Positions 1-5,725 are shown, counted from the first letter of the stretch. The stretch is DNA of 10,154 nucleotides from Hyphomicrobium_A sp943371625 (GCA_943371625.1 CALRVN010000116.1:1-10154), one strand, 5' to 3'. The notes: generated by a model from the sequence alone, not told the origin. Program-made: numbers and translations.

Positions 1-120
1 GACCGCGATGGCCACTACGGCATCTTCCTGGCGGCCCACCGTATCGCCAGCATCGACTTGACCAGCCCGCAACCCGTCGGTGATGTATCCGAACAGGTGT
101 CGGCCATGTCCCCGGACTGA
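1..120 (+). CDS. 3' end of an unidentified gene (partial)
   Basis: Frame 1 is open from the window edge to a TGA at 118-120 and gives 39 residues. Almost every codon ends in G or C, as in the real genes of the window, so this is probably coding and not chance. The start lies off the left edge. The fragment contains the stretch DGHYGIFLAAHRI followed by a polar tail rich in Ser, Asp and Pro. A GHYGIF-like stretch near the C-terminus is reminiscent of some alpha/beta hydrolases such as polyhydroxyalkanoate depolymerases, where the His would be catalytic. With so little sequence that is only a guess and I assign no function. The gene runs toward the asparaginase gene and ends at a repeat block, whose first hairpin begins 3 nt after the stop and may help end transcription. 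Confidence 0.6.
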   Translation, partial: DRDGHYGIFLAAHRIASIDLTSPQPVGDVSEQVSAMSPD

Positions 121-122
121 AC

Positions 123-202
123 ACTTGTCCCCGGGATCCATCTCTCCGCTCGCTCCGCCACCAGCTGTTCGCTGGATCCCGGCAACAAGTCCCGGAATGA
201 CA
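123..202. repeat. Palindromic intergenic repeat, GGGATCCA family
   Basis: The 18-mer at 123-140 and the 18-mer at 173-190 are reverse complements with two mismatches (outer ACTTGT/ACAAGT, inner GGGATCCA/TGGATCCC), leaving a 32-nt spacer. The right side continues into CCCGGAATGACA (191-202), close to the CCGGGATGACA end seen in other copies at 1784-1876, 5461-5509, 5559-5609 and 5726-5776. The right arm (173-190) recurs exactly, as its reverse complement, inside the copy near 1796-1813. The element lies right after the stop of the preceding gene and could fold in RNA of either strand. Confidence 0.7.
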
Positions 203-222
203 AGCTTTGCGCTCCCAGCGGT

Positions 223-254
223 TAGACCTTGAGGGAGGAGAGGGCGTCCTCGAA
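223..254 (-). pseudogene. Detached copy of the asparaginase 3' end
   Basis: Bases 223-254 match 637-668, the end of the asparaginase gene, at 31 of 32 positions (C at 228 against T at 642). Read on the minus strand with the adjoining base at 222, the copy still encodes FEDALSSLKV followed by a stop. The Lys codon is AAG here (AAA in the gene) and the stop is TAA (TAG in the gene). Nothing further into the gene is recognisable beside it. It could be the remnant of a decayed tandem asparaginase copy, the original gene end displaced by inserted repeats, or a duplication made by repeat recombination. Confidence 0.65.
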
Positions 255-373
255 TTGCGTGACACGACTGCCTCCACCATTCGTCAACCCCACGAAGGTG
301 GGCATCCAGACGCCTCGCATCACAACGAACGTCGCATATGTGCAGACGTGACTAGGTTCAGCCCGTCCATGCG

Positions 374-394
374 CAGCATGGCTTCGCCGTGACG
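374..394 (+). repeat. CATGGCTTCGCCATG-type dispersed repeat, copy 1
   Basis: This is a variant copy (core CATGGCTTCGCCGTG) of a short hairpin repeat. Its similarity to the copy at 5668-5688 continues to the right through GACGCGG and ATGACGG, giving about 30 aligned bases at 377-406 against 5671-5700. The core of the other copies folds as CATGGC-TTC-GCCATG; here one pair is a G-T type mismatch. Confidence 0.65.
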
Positions 395-515
395 CGGAAA
401 TGACGGTTTTGGGTGGGCTGCGTTGGCGGCAGCAATGCGCTGCTGGCGATCACGGGTAATCTGGCGGTTTAGTTTCGAGCGACGGTTGGTCCGCTCCCTC
501 CCCCTCGTCCGTGCG

Positions 516-536
516 GAGCATGGCTTCGCCATGACG
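516..536 (+). repeat. CATGGCTTCGCCATG-type dispersed repeat, copy 2
   Basis: These 21 bases are identical to 5668-5688. The core CATGGC-TTC-GCCATG is a perfect 6-bp stem with a 3-nt loop. Identical short copies several kilobases apart in gene-free DNA point to a dispersed intergenic repeat and not to conserved coding sequence. Confidence 0.7.
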
Positions 537-599
537 GCGGGAGGGTCGGGGTGCGAGTGGTGCAGCACCTCAGACGTCGTGGACACCCCCCTCCCCTAA

Positions 600-622
600 C
601 CCTCCCCCGCAAGGGGGGAGGG
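600..622. terminator. C-rich/G-rich hairpin downstream of the asparaginase gene
   Basis: CCCTCCCCC at 600-608 pairs with the G-rich strand at 613-622 around the loop GCAA. It begins 13 nt beyond the asparaginase stop on the minus strand. There is no T-run after it, so it is not a textbook intrinsic terminator. This CCCTCCCCCGCAAGGGGG type is a common intergenic repeat in alphaproteobacterial genomes. A role in ending or protecting the asparaginase transcript is inferred from position. Confidence 0.5.
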
Positions 623-635
623 AGCGCACCTTGCG

Positions 636-1646
636 CTAGACTTTGAGGGAGGAGAGGGCGTCCTCGAAGACGGGTGAGGAGCGGACCTCGCCGACCTCGA
701 CGCCATGCCAGGTCTTGATGGCGCCGACCGGCATCAGTCCGCGCGCAGCCGGGTAGAGGCGCTCGACAAGTGCCATCGCTGCACCGGCCGCGGCACGCTT
801 GGCGCCATCCTCGACCTTGAGTGCGAAGCCGAGGCCCAGTTCGGGAAACGCGCCGCAATAGACGCCCTCGGCGCCGGTCTTCATGAACACCTGCCGCGGC
901 AGCGCGCGCATGACGACAGTGTCGGCGCGGCTCTTGCCGGCGACCATGTCGGGGTACTGCCAGCAAGCATCGAGGATGCGCGCCACAGCTGCCTTGCGCT
1001 CGGCCGACATGCCGTGCCCCGTGACAAGCCTAGCAAACGTGCGGGCCATCACCGACAGCGGCATCGCCCAGTTGGGTACCGAGCACCCATCGATGCCGCG
1101 CACGTCGGCGCCGAGCGGCAGTCCGGCGATGTCGGAGAGCGCTTCGTGGACGCGCTGCTGCACCGGATGATCGACGTCGCAATAGCCGCGCGTCGGCTCA
1201 CCGAGATGCACGGCAGTCACGAGCATACCGGCGTGCTTGCCGGAGCAGTTGTTGTGAAGCTGCGAGGGCGATTGACCGGCCGCAATCAGCGCATTGGCGG
1301 CGGAGCTGCCGAGCGGCATGTGCGCACCGCAGCCGAGGTCGTCAGTTCCGAGGCCGGCGCGGCGAAGCATGGCGGCGGCGAGGTGGGTGTGGCGCTCGGT
1401 GCCGGCGTGAGAGCCGCACGCGAGCGCGATCTCGGCGGGGCCGAACTCGAAGCGGTCGGCGGCGCCGGATTCGATCAGCGGCAATGCCTGCAACGCCTTG
1501 ACGGCCGAGCGCGGATAGACCGGACGTTCGACGTCGCCGAGAGAAAGAGCGAGGGCGCCCGACGGCGCGGCGATGGCGACCGCACCGCGATGCCAGCTCT
1601 CGACGAGCGGGCCGCGTGTCACCTCGATGAGGATTGGGTCGGTCAT
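636..1646 (-). CDS. L-asparaginase, class 3 (Rhizobium etli type, Asparaginase_II family)
   Basis: This cytoplasmic amidohydrolase is predicted to convert L-asparagine to aspartate and ammonia. The 336 residues match the asparaginase II family (PF06089), which is unrelated to E. coli AnsA/AnsB, at the family's normal length. Visible key sites are Ser47-x-x-Lys50 (RSAVK), Ser79 in CGSHAG, Cys134 and Lys137 in NNCSGKHAG, Cys188 in DGCSVP, and Lys256 in MKTGAEGVY. In the structurally studied R. etli enzymes the equivalent Ser-Lys pairs are catalytic and the two Cys with a Lys bind zinc, so all expected residues appear present. There is no signal peptide. The ATG is preceded by GAGG at a short spacing of 3 nt and is followed immediately by conserved-looking sequence. 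The gene stands alone, with repeats on both sides; its last 11 codons are copied at 222-254. I leave the symbol blank because ansA is used for a different family too. Confidence 0.93.
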   Translation of the reverse strand: MTDPILIEVTRGPLVESWHRGAVAIAAPSGALALSLGDVERPVYPRSAVKALQALPLIESGAADRFEFGPAEIALACGSHAGTERHTHLAAAMLRRAGLGTDDLGCGAHMPLGSSAANALIAAGQSPSQLHNNCSGKHAGMLVTAVHLGEPTRGYCDVDHPVQQRVHEALSDIAGLPLGADVRGIDGCSVPNWAMPLSVMARTFARLVTGHGMSAERKAAVARILDACWQYPDMVAGKSRADTVVMRALPRQVFMKTGAEGVYCGAFPELGLGFALKVEDGAKRAAAGAAMALVERLYPAARGLMPVGAIKTWHGVEVGEVRSSPVFEDALSSLKV

Positions 1647-1783
1647 GTCCCTCGCCGGCCGTGGCGTGTGCTTATGAGTGCAGCATCGGCCGCTGTCGCG
1701 AGGCGATCAAGCCCGGTGTGGCGACAGGCCGCCCAAGGTATCAGCAAGGGAGCGCACAAATTCGTGGCGTGAGGTCACTGCAC

Positions 1784-1876
1784 TGTCATCCCGGCACTTG
1801 TTGCCGGGATCCAGCCCGCATCTTGGCGCGGAGCAAGCGGATGGATGGATCCCGTGGGACAAGCCACCGGATGACA
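1784..1876. repeat. 93-bp inverted-repeat element, GGGATCCA family
   Basis: The ends TGTCATCCCGG (1784-1794) and CCGGATGACA (1867-1876) are inverted repeats, with one base missing on the right. Inside are a left hairpin (CCCGGCACTTGTTGCCGGG, 1789-1807) and a second GGATCCC motif near 1847-1853. It belongs to the same family as 123-202 and 5461-5776. It ends 9 nt before the stop codon of the small secreted protein gene and so sits in that gene's 3' untranslated region. Confidence 0.7.
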
Positions 1877-1885
1877 ACGAGACGT

Positions 1886-2164
1886 CTACTTCGCGGAGCA
1901 CTTGGCGAGGTCGGCCTCGCGCTTCTGAGCAGTCGCGCGCGATGCGTCGGGACTGACGGAGGCGCACCAAGCGGCATGTGCGCCCTTGTCGACCGACCAC
2001 TCGGCGCCGGACAAGCCGCACTTGAGCTTCAAGTTGCGCTGCTGTTGCTCGAGCGCGGTCTTCACATACCAGTCGCAGTTGGCGGAGGCCGGCAACGATG
2101 CTGCCGCCGTAGCGCCGAGCAGTACCAGAACCGGGAACGCGGCGCGCAACCAAGCGGTGGTCAT
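1886..2164 (-). CDS. Small secreted four-cysteine protein, function unknown
   Basis: This encodes 92 residues starting at the ATG at 2164. The N-terminus is a clear Sec signal peptide: a hydrophobic core (LRAAFPVLVLLGATAAASL) ending in ASA, with likely cleavage after residue 28. The mature protein of about 64 residues begins NCDWY and carries four cysteines (30, 49, 67, 89), which could form two disulfides in the periplasm. Notable motifs are AWCASVSPD and a helical QKREADLAKC end. A GTG three codons upstream (2173) would add three residues but would leave no room for a ribosome site, whereas the ATG has AAGGTGAGG just ahead of it. Proteins of this general form occur as hypotheticals in Hyphomicrobiales; I know of no function. 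It is a single gene, divergent from the cold-shock-like gene. Confidence 0.75.
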   Translation of the reverse strand: MTTAWLRAAFPVLVLLGATAAASLPASANCDWYVKTALEQQQRNLKLKCGLSGAEWSVDKGAHAAWCASVSPDASRATAQKREADLAKCSAK

Positions 2165-2167
2165 CTT

Positions 2168-2176
2168 CCTCACCTT
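2168..2176 (-). promoter_or_regulatory. Ribosome binding site that decides the start at 2164
   Basis: On the minus strand AAGGTGAGG is followed by AAG and then ATG. The AAGG lies 8 nt from the ATG, a good Shine-Dalgarno spacing. The in-frame GTG at 2173 overlaps this site, so it is more probably part of the ribosome binding site than a start codon. Confidence 0.6.
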
Positions 2177-2414
2177 GCCGTCCTTTGCCTTACCGTCCCG
2201 AGGCTAGGCCCCGACCCATGAACCCGGGCTGAATATGCCGGCTTCCCGGGCGCCTAGGCTCCCCGTTTCATACACGGCAATTGCGGCTTCGGCGAGCCAT
2301 CCCGCGGGGGGACAGGTTTCTCATGGCCATGTCACAGCCGGAACAGCGCGGCAGGTCCGGACGCGCCAATCTCCATCCAGAAACGCGAAAAGCGACAGTA
2401 AACCGGAGAGTGTC

Positions 2415-2633
2415 ATGCACGGCAGGATCACCAAGTTCAGCACCAAAACCGGGTTCGGCGTGATCGAGGCCGACGACGGCGCGCGCTACCGCTTCGCGCC
2501 GGACGCGGTGGTCAACCTCAACGGCAAGCTGGTCGGCCATAGCGTCGACTTCCTCCTCAACGACCGCCGCGCCAAGGACATCATCCTGATGACCGGCAGC
2601 GCATGGACGGTTTTCGGCGGCACGCACCACTGA
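2415..2633 (+). CDS. Cold-shock-like small OB-fold protein
   Basis: This encodes 72 residues from the ATG at 2415, with GGAG at 2405-2408 and 6-nt spacing. The frame is open further upstream but that part reads as low-complexity, non-conserved sequence. The N-terminus resembles a cold-shock domain: a first strand MHGRITKF, then KTGFGVIEADDG, which corresponds to the RNP1 motif (KGFGFI type), then ARYRF where RNP2 (VFVH type) would be. The later stretch VGHSVDFLLNDRRAKDIIL fits the closing strands of the domain. Several surface aromatics used by true Csp proteins for nucleic-acid stacking are absent, so binding may be weak or altered. It probably acts in the cytoplasm on RNA or DNA, but this is inferred. 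The next gene starts 24 nt after its stop, so the two are probably co-transcribed. Confidence 0.75.
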   Translation: MHGRITKFSTKTGFGVIEADDGARYRFAPDAVVNLNGKLVGHSVDFLLNDRRAKDIILMTGSAWTVFGGTHH

Positions 2634-2657
2634 GCTTTGGACCTGGAGACGACGACA

Positions 2658-3101
2658 ATGGCTACGACCTTCGACCTCTCCGACGTGCCGGCCTCCGACG
2701 CTGCCGACCTTGCCGCTGCGATGCGGACGCTGGTCGAGGCCGGTCGCGGGCTGATACTGCTCAACGGCGCCGGTGAAGCTGATCTCGACGCGGCGCGGGC
2801 GACCCTGCAGCAGCGTTATCATGGTGAGCCGCAGCGGGCGTTGACCGCGTTCGTGCGCTTCCGCCATCTGGTCGAAGTGTTCGGCGCGCGGCGGCTGCAG
2901 CAGCTGCTGCTCGACAACGGACATTCGCTGATCGCTCCGGCCATCGCGGTGGCGGCAAAGCTTCGCCTCAATGCGCATCGCGGGTTCAATCCGCAGAGCT
3001 TCCTCACGGCGCTGACCGGCACGCTGGTGGACAACGTCGTCAAGATCGAGACGCGCCGCGTGGCCGTCGTCAGCAGCGTCGAGGATCGCGTCGCCGCTTA
3101 G
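2658..3101 (+). CDS. Hypothetical 147-residue cytoplasmic protein
   Basis: I do not recognise this family. The ATG at 2658 has GGAG at 2645-2648 with 9-nt spacing; a TTG further upstream in frame (2637) has no such site. The protein has no signal peptide or membrane helix. It looks mostly alpha-helical, with an acidic N-terminal third, a strand-like hydrophobic stretch RGLILLNGAGEAD (about 30-42), an Arg/Leu-rich helix region (about 59-86, including FGARRLQQLLLDNGH) and a C-terminal VVKIETRRVAVVSS segment. It has no cysteines. It follows the cold-shock-like gene by 24 nt, suggesting shared transcription and perhaps a shared role. Its stop codon overlaps that of the convergent membrane-protein gene. 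Confidence 0.75.
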   Translation: MATTFDLSDVPASDAADLAAAMRTLVEAGRGLILLNGAGEADLDAARATLQQRYHGEPQRALTAFVRFRHLVEVFGARRLQQLLLDNGHSLIAPAIAVAAKLRLNAHRGFNPQSFLTALTGTLVDNVVKIETRRVAVVSSVEDRVAA

Positions 3102-3517
3102 TATGTTTCGGCTGGGCTCGCCTGGCGCGAGGAGCGAAGGTGCCAGCGCAGGACGAACTGCGCGACGAAAGCCAAGACCGTCGGCAGGACGCCGCCCGGC
3201 AACAGGTTGGCGCCGATGCGCTCGGGCACTGGTCCAGGCAATTGGGTGGTGGCGATGGTCACCACAACCATGGCGATGACGCCGCCGAGGATCAGCAGCC
3301 AGAGGGTGTTTTTCGCGACCCACGGCCGGGCTGTGATGAAAATCGCCGAGAGGACGCCGAGCAGGATCATCAGCAGCGCGATGAAGACCAGCGCGTAACC
3401 CCAGGTCAGGACTTGGGCGTCAACCTCCTCGGTGAAGATGAGCATAAAGCCGAGGAGCAGGGTGCCGACGGAGCTGATCGCGGCGAGCATGGCAAACACG
3501 AAAGCTAAGAACTTCAT
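3098..3517 (-). CDS. Four-helix membrane protein, function unknown
   Basis: This encodes 139 residues with four predicted transmembrane segments at about 4-28, 37-61, 71-91 and 105-124, and a short basic tail (RWHLRSSRQ) that should lie in the cytoplasm. The first helix could be mistaken for a signal peptide, but there is no good cleavage site. No catalytic or metal-binding pattern stands out and there are no cysteines. The ATG at 3517 has a GGGGGA-type purine stretch 6 nt upstream, and GGAG directly abuts it. The gene is divergent from the patatin gene (124 bp between starts) and convergent with the 147-residue protein gene, sharing four bases of stop-codon overlap at 3098-3101. It is probably a small inner-membrane protein of the many unassigned alphaproteobacterial types. 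Confidence 0.75.
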   Translation of the reverse strand: MKFLAFVFAMLAAISSVGTLLLGFMLIFTEEVDAQVLTWGYALVFIALLMILLGVLSAIFITARPWVAKNTLWLLILGGVIAMVVVTIATTQLPGPVPERIGANLLPGGVLPTVLAFVAQFVLRWHLRSSRQASPAETY

Positions 3518-3616
3518 CTCCGATCCCCCGGCTAAAGCACGGACATGTTAACTCAGCCGACCGAAGCACGGCCAGTCGTCAGTTTCACGACGCCATCGGC
3601 CGCCGACGGGACTATG

Positions 3617-3632
3617 CTGGAAGACTTTCCAG
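3617..3632. promoter_or_regulatory. Palindrome just upstream of the patatin gene start
   Basis: CTGGAA (3617-3622) and TTCCAG (3627-3632) form a perfect 6-bp inverted repeat around GACT, 9 nt before the ATG at 3642. No strong AGGAGG-like site is seen, and the only purine stretch (AGAG, 3631-3634) overlaps the right arm. A hairpin in the mRNA could therefore hinder ribosome access, or the palindrome could be a binding site for a regulator. It may also be chance. Confidence 0.3.
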
Positions 3633-3641
3633 AGATCGCAG

Positions 3642-5459
3642 ATGCATTCGCGCATTCCACAGACCGAACCATTTGCCACCGGGATCTTTTCCGGGCTTGG
3701 CGCTGAAGAGCGCGCGGCAATTATCGCGGGGCTGGAGACGCGCAGCCTGAAGCGCGGCGACGTGCTCGTCCGGCAAGGCGAGACGGCCGACGCGCTCTAC
3801 ATCGTCATCTCGGGCCGGTTCGCGGTGACGCTGGAGGGCCGGCGTGATCCGCTCACCGAGATCGGGCCGGAGCAGCCGATCGGCGAGATCGCATTCCTGA
3901 CCGGGGGCGTGCGCACGGCGACCGTCTCGGCGATGCGCGACAGCCTGGTCGTGCGCCTCGACCGCGCGGACTTCGATCGCATCGCCGACCGCTGCCCGGG
4001 CATCTGGCGGACGCTGACCGCGGCGCTGTCACAGCGCCTCGCGGCGACGACGGCGCCTGAAGCCGCGGTGCCTGACCCGAGGCCGCGGACGATTGCCGTG
4101 CTGCGGGCCGGCGGATCGCAAATTCCGCAGCGGTTCATCGACAAGCTCACGGGCGTGTTCACGGCTGGCACCAACACTCTGGTGCTCGATTCCGAACGCG
4201 CGGCCGCGCTCCTGCCCTCAGAACTGGACAGCGCGGAGGCGACGCAGGCGCTCAATCAGCTCGAGAGCTCGTACGACTATCTCCTGTTTCTCGCAGACGC
4301 CGAGCTGACGCCCTGGTCGCAGAAGGCGATCCGACACGCCGACCTCGTGCTCGCGGTGGCAGTCGATGGCTTCGACCCAGCGCCGAATGCGCTCGAACAG
4401 CTGGCGTCGGCGTTCGTCAGCCCGGATGCGCACCGGCTCGTGGTCGTGCACGAGCGGCGCCAGCCCATCACAGGCACGAACCGCTGGCTGCGGCGGCGCA
4501 AGCTCGCGATGCACCACCACGTCGCGCTCGACGACGACAGCACCTTCGCGCGGCTCTATCGCTTCGTCGACGGCAGCGCGCTCGGTTTCATCGCGTGCGG
4601 GGGCGGCGCGCTGTGCGCGGCACACGTCGGCCTCTATAAAGCGCTGATCGAAAGCGGGTTCGAGTTCGATGCGTTCGGCGGCACGTCGGCGGGGGCCGCG
4701 ATGACGGGCGCTTTCGCCATGGGCACGCACCCGGACGACATCGACCGCGGCACGCATGACATCTTCATCACCAACCGCGCGATGCAGCGCTACACGTGGC
4801 CGCGTTATTCGCTGCTCGATCATCGTCACTACGACACGCAGCTGCAGCGCTATTTCGCCGGCACCAACATCGAAGACTTGTGGGTGCCGTACTTCTCGGT
4901 GTCGACAAACCTGTCGAGCTACGAACTCTATCGCCACGACCGGGGCGACCTGTTCGACGCCATCCGCGCGTCGGGGTCGATCCCGGTGCTGCTGCCGCCG
5001 GTCTACACGCCCGACGGCGAGATGCTGGTCGACGGCTGCCTGCTCGACAACGTGCCGGTGCGCATCATGCGCCAGATCAAGAGCGGGCCGAACGTCGTCG
5101 TCAGCTTCGACATTCCGGAATTGGAACGGTTCGAGGTCGATTACGCGAAGCTGCCGTCGCGCGCCGAGCTGATCAGCATGACGCTCAACCCGCTGGCGCG
5201 TGGGAGGCTGCCGGAAGCCCCGGGGCTGACCACGGTTTTGATGCGCTCGCTGATGGCGAACAGGCACGGCTTCCACCGGCATCTGCAGCCGGGCGATACG
5301 CTGTTCGTGCCGCCGATGCCGGCGGACATGGGCATTCTCGATTGGCACCGGCACACGGAACTGGTGCGCAATGCGTACTGGTGGGGTTTGGAAGAGGTGC
5401 AGCGGCTGACGCGCGCCGGGCATCCGCTGATAGCGGCCTTGGGCGCAGGCAAACTCTAA
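3642..5459 (+). CDS. Cyclic-nucleotide-binding/patatin-like phospholipase, NTE-like layout
   Basis: This encodes 605 residues in three parts. Residues 14-130 form a cyclic nucleotide-binding domain with the phosphate-binding cassette GEIAFLTGG-VRTATV; Glu82 and Arg91, the usual cAMP/cGMP contacts, are present. Residues 148-275 resemble the linker of neuropathy target esterase and yeast Nte1, with LTPWSQKAIRHADLVLAV (222-239). Residues 315-480 form a patatin domain with the nucleophile elbow GGTSAG (Ser349) and the partner Asp464 in DGCLLDN, so the Ser-Asp dyad is intact. The oxyanion loop reads CGGGALCAAHVG, whereas patatins normally have GGGGARG, so the usual Arg is Leu. It likely hydrolyses phospholipid or lysophospholipid under cyclic-nucleotide control. 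Unlike NTE there is one cNMP domain and no N-terminal transmembrane helix, so it is probably cytosolic or peripheral at the membrane. It is a single gene, followed 1 nt later by a repeat block. Confidence 0.9.
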   Translation: MHSRIPQTEPFATGIFSGLGAEERAAIIAGLETRSLKRGDVLVRQGETADALYIVISGRFAVTLEGRRDPLTEIGPEQPIGEIAFLTGGVRTATVSAMRDSLVVRLDRADFDRIADRCPGIWRTLTAALSQRLAATTAPEAAVPDPRPRTIAVLRAGGSQIPQRFIDKLTGVFTAGTNTLVLDSERAAALLPSELDSAEATQALNQLESSYDYLLFLADAELTPWSQKAIRHADLVLAVAVDGFDPAPNALEQLASAFVSPDAHRLVVVHERRQPITGTNRWLRRRKLAMHHHVALDDDSTFARLYRFVDGSALGFIACGGGALCAAHVGLYKALIESGFEFDAFGGTSAGAAMTGAFAMGTHPDDIDRGTHDIFITNRAMQRYTWPRYSLLDHRHYDTQLQRYFAGTNIEDLWVPYFSVSTNLSSYELYRHDRGDLFDAIRASGSIPVLLPPVYTPDGEMLVDGCLLDNVPVRIMRQIKSGPNVVVSFDIPELERFEVDYAKLPSRAELISMTLNPLARGRLPEAPGLTTVLMRSLMANRHGFHRHLQPGDTLFVPPMPADMGILDWHRHTELVRNAYWWGLEEVQRLTRAGHPLIAALGAGKL

Positions 5460-5460
5460 T

Positions 5461-5509
5461 TGTCATCCCGGGCGATGCGAGCGGACAGCGAGCAAGACCC
5501 GGGATCCAG
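5461..5509 (-). repeat. GGGATCCA-family repeat, inverted copy
   Basis: Read on the minus strand this begins CTGGATCCCGGG and ends CCCGGGATGACA, the same pattern as the copies at 5559-5609 and 5726-5776, but with a diverged centre. With the copy at 5559-5609 it forms a head-to-head pair around a 49-bp spacer, so that the 149-bp composite (5461-5609) has TGTCATCCCGG and CCGGGATGACA as its outer ends. Confidence 0.65.
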
Positions 5510-5558
5510 CGGAAGTGCGCAAAGCCCGAAAAAGAAAGGGGCTCCGCCACTCTTTACG

Positions 5559-5609
5559 CTGGGTCCCGGATAGCCTTCGCTGACGCTTCGGCTTCCGGGA
5601 TGACAGACG
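5559..5609 (+). repeat. 51-bp direct repeat, copy A
   Basis: Bases 5559-5609 match 5726-5776 at 50 of 51 positions (T at 5587 against C at 5754). The unit begins CTGGGTCCCGGATAGCC, ends GGCTTCCGGGATGACAGACG, and folds as an imperfect hairpin (CCCGGA/TCCGGG and AGCC/GGCT). The close identity implies recent duplication or recent spread. Confidence 0.85.
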
Positions 5610-5667
5610 CGATCCAACTCAACCGTTGCGGCCGAGGTTAGGTGTCTGGGTTCCCGCCGCTTATTCC

Positions 5668-5688
5668 GAGCATGGCTTCGCCATGACG
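5668..5688 (+). repeat. CATGGCTTCGCCATG-type dispersed repeat, copy 3
   Basis: This is identical over 21 bases to 516-536. The similarity to copy 1 (374-394) runs on to the right to about 5700. The core is a perfect CATGGC-TTC-GCCATG hairpin. It lies between the two 51-bp repeats. Confidence 0.7.
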
Positions 5689-5725
5689 CGGGTATGACGG
5701 ATTTATAGAGCTGCGCACATCTCTC

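Larger units (their letters stand above)
121..635. other. Gene-free repeat-rich region, 515 bp
   Basis: No reading frame here looks like a gene. In order it holds: the palindromic element at 123-202; a 32-bp copy of the asparaginase gene end (223-254); a small hairpin repeat at 284-312 with a CCCAC-GAAG-GTGGG core; two copies of a CATGGCTTCGCCATG-type repeat (near 374-394 and 516-536); and a C-rich/G-rich hairpin at 600-622. The stretch at about 407-500 shows nothing I recognise. It lies between two genes that converge on it, so promoters are not expected. It looks like a landing zone for short mobile repeats. Confidence 0.75.

Noticed and set aside
1..120. Assigning the first fragment to a polyhydroxyalkanoate depolymerase
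   Set aside because: The only support is a short GHYGIF stretch in 39 residues, which is too little to name a family.
705..1772. Long + strand open frame (355 codons) opposite the asparaginase gene
   Set aside because: It is antisense to a gene with clear family motifs, its translation is rich in Arg, His and Gly with no domain signal, and it is open only because of the high GC content.
2268..3323. 351-codon minus-strand open frame spanning the cold-shock-like and 147-residue genes
   Set aside because: It crosses three better-supported genes and their ribosome sites, and its translation is Arg/His-rich without motifs.
4218..5423. 401-codon minus-strand open frame inside the patatin gene
   Set aside because: It is a shadow of the patatin reading frame, with Arg/His-rich low-complexity translation and no ribosome site or motif.
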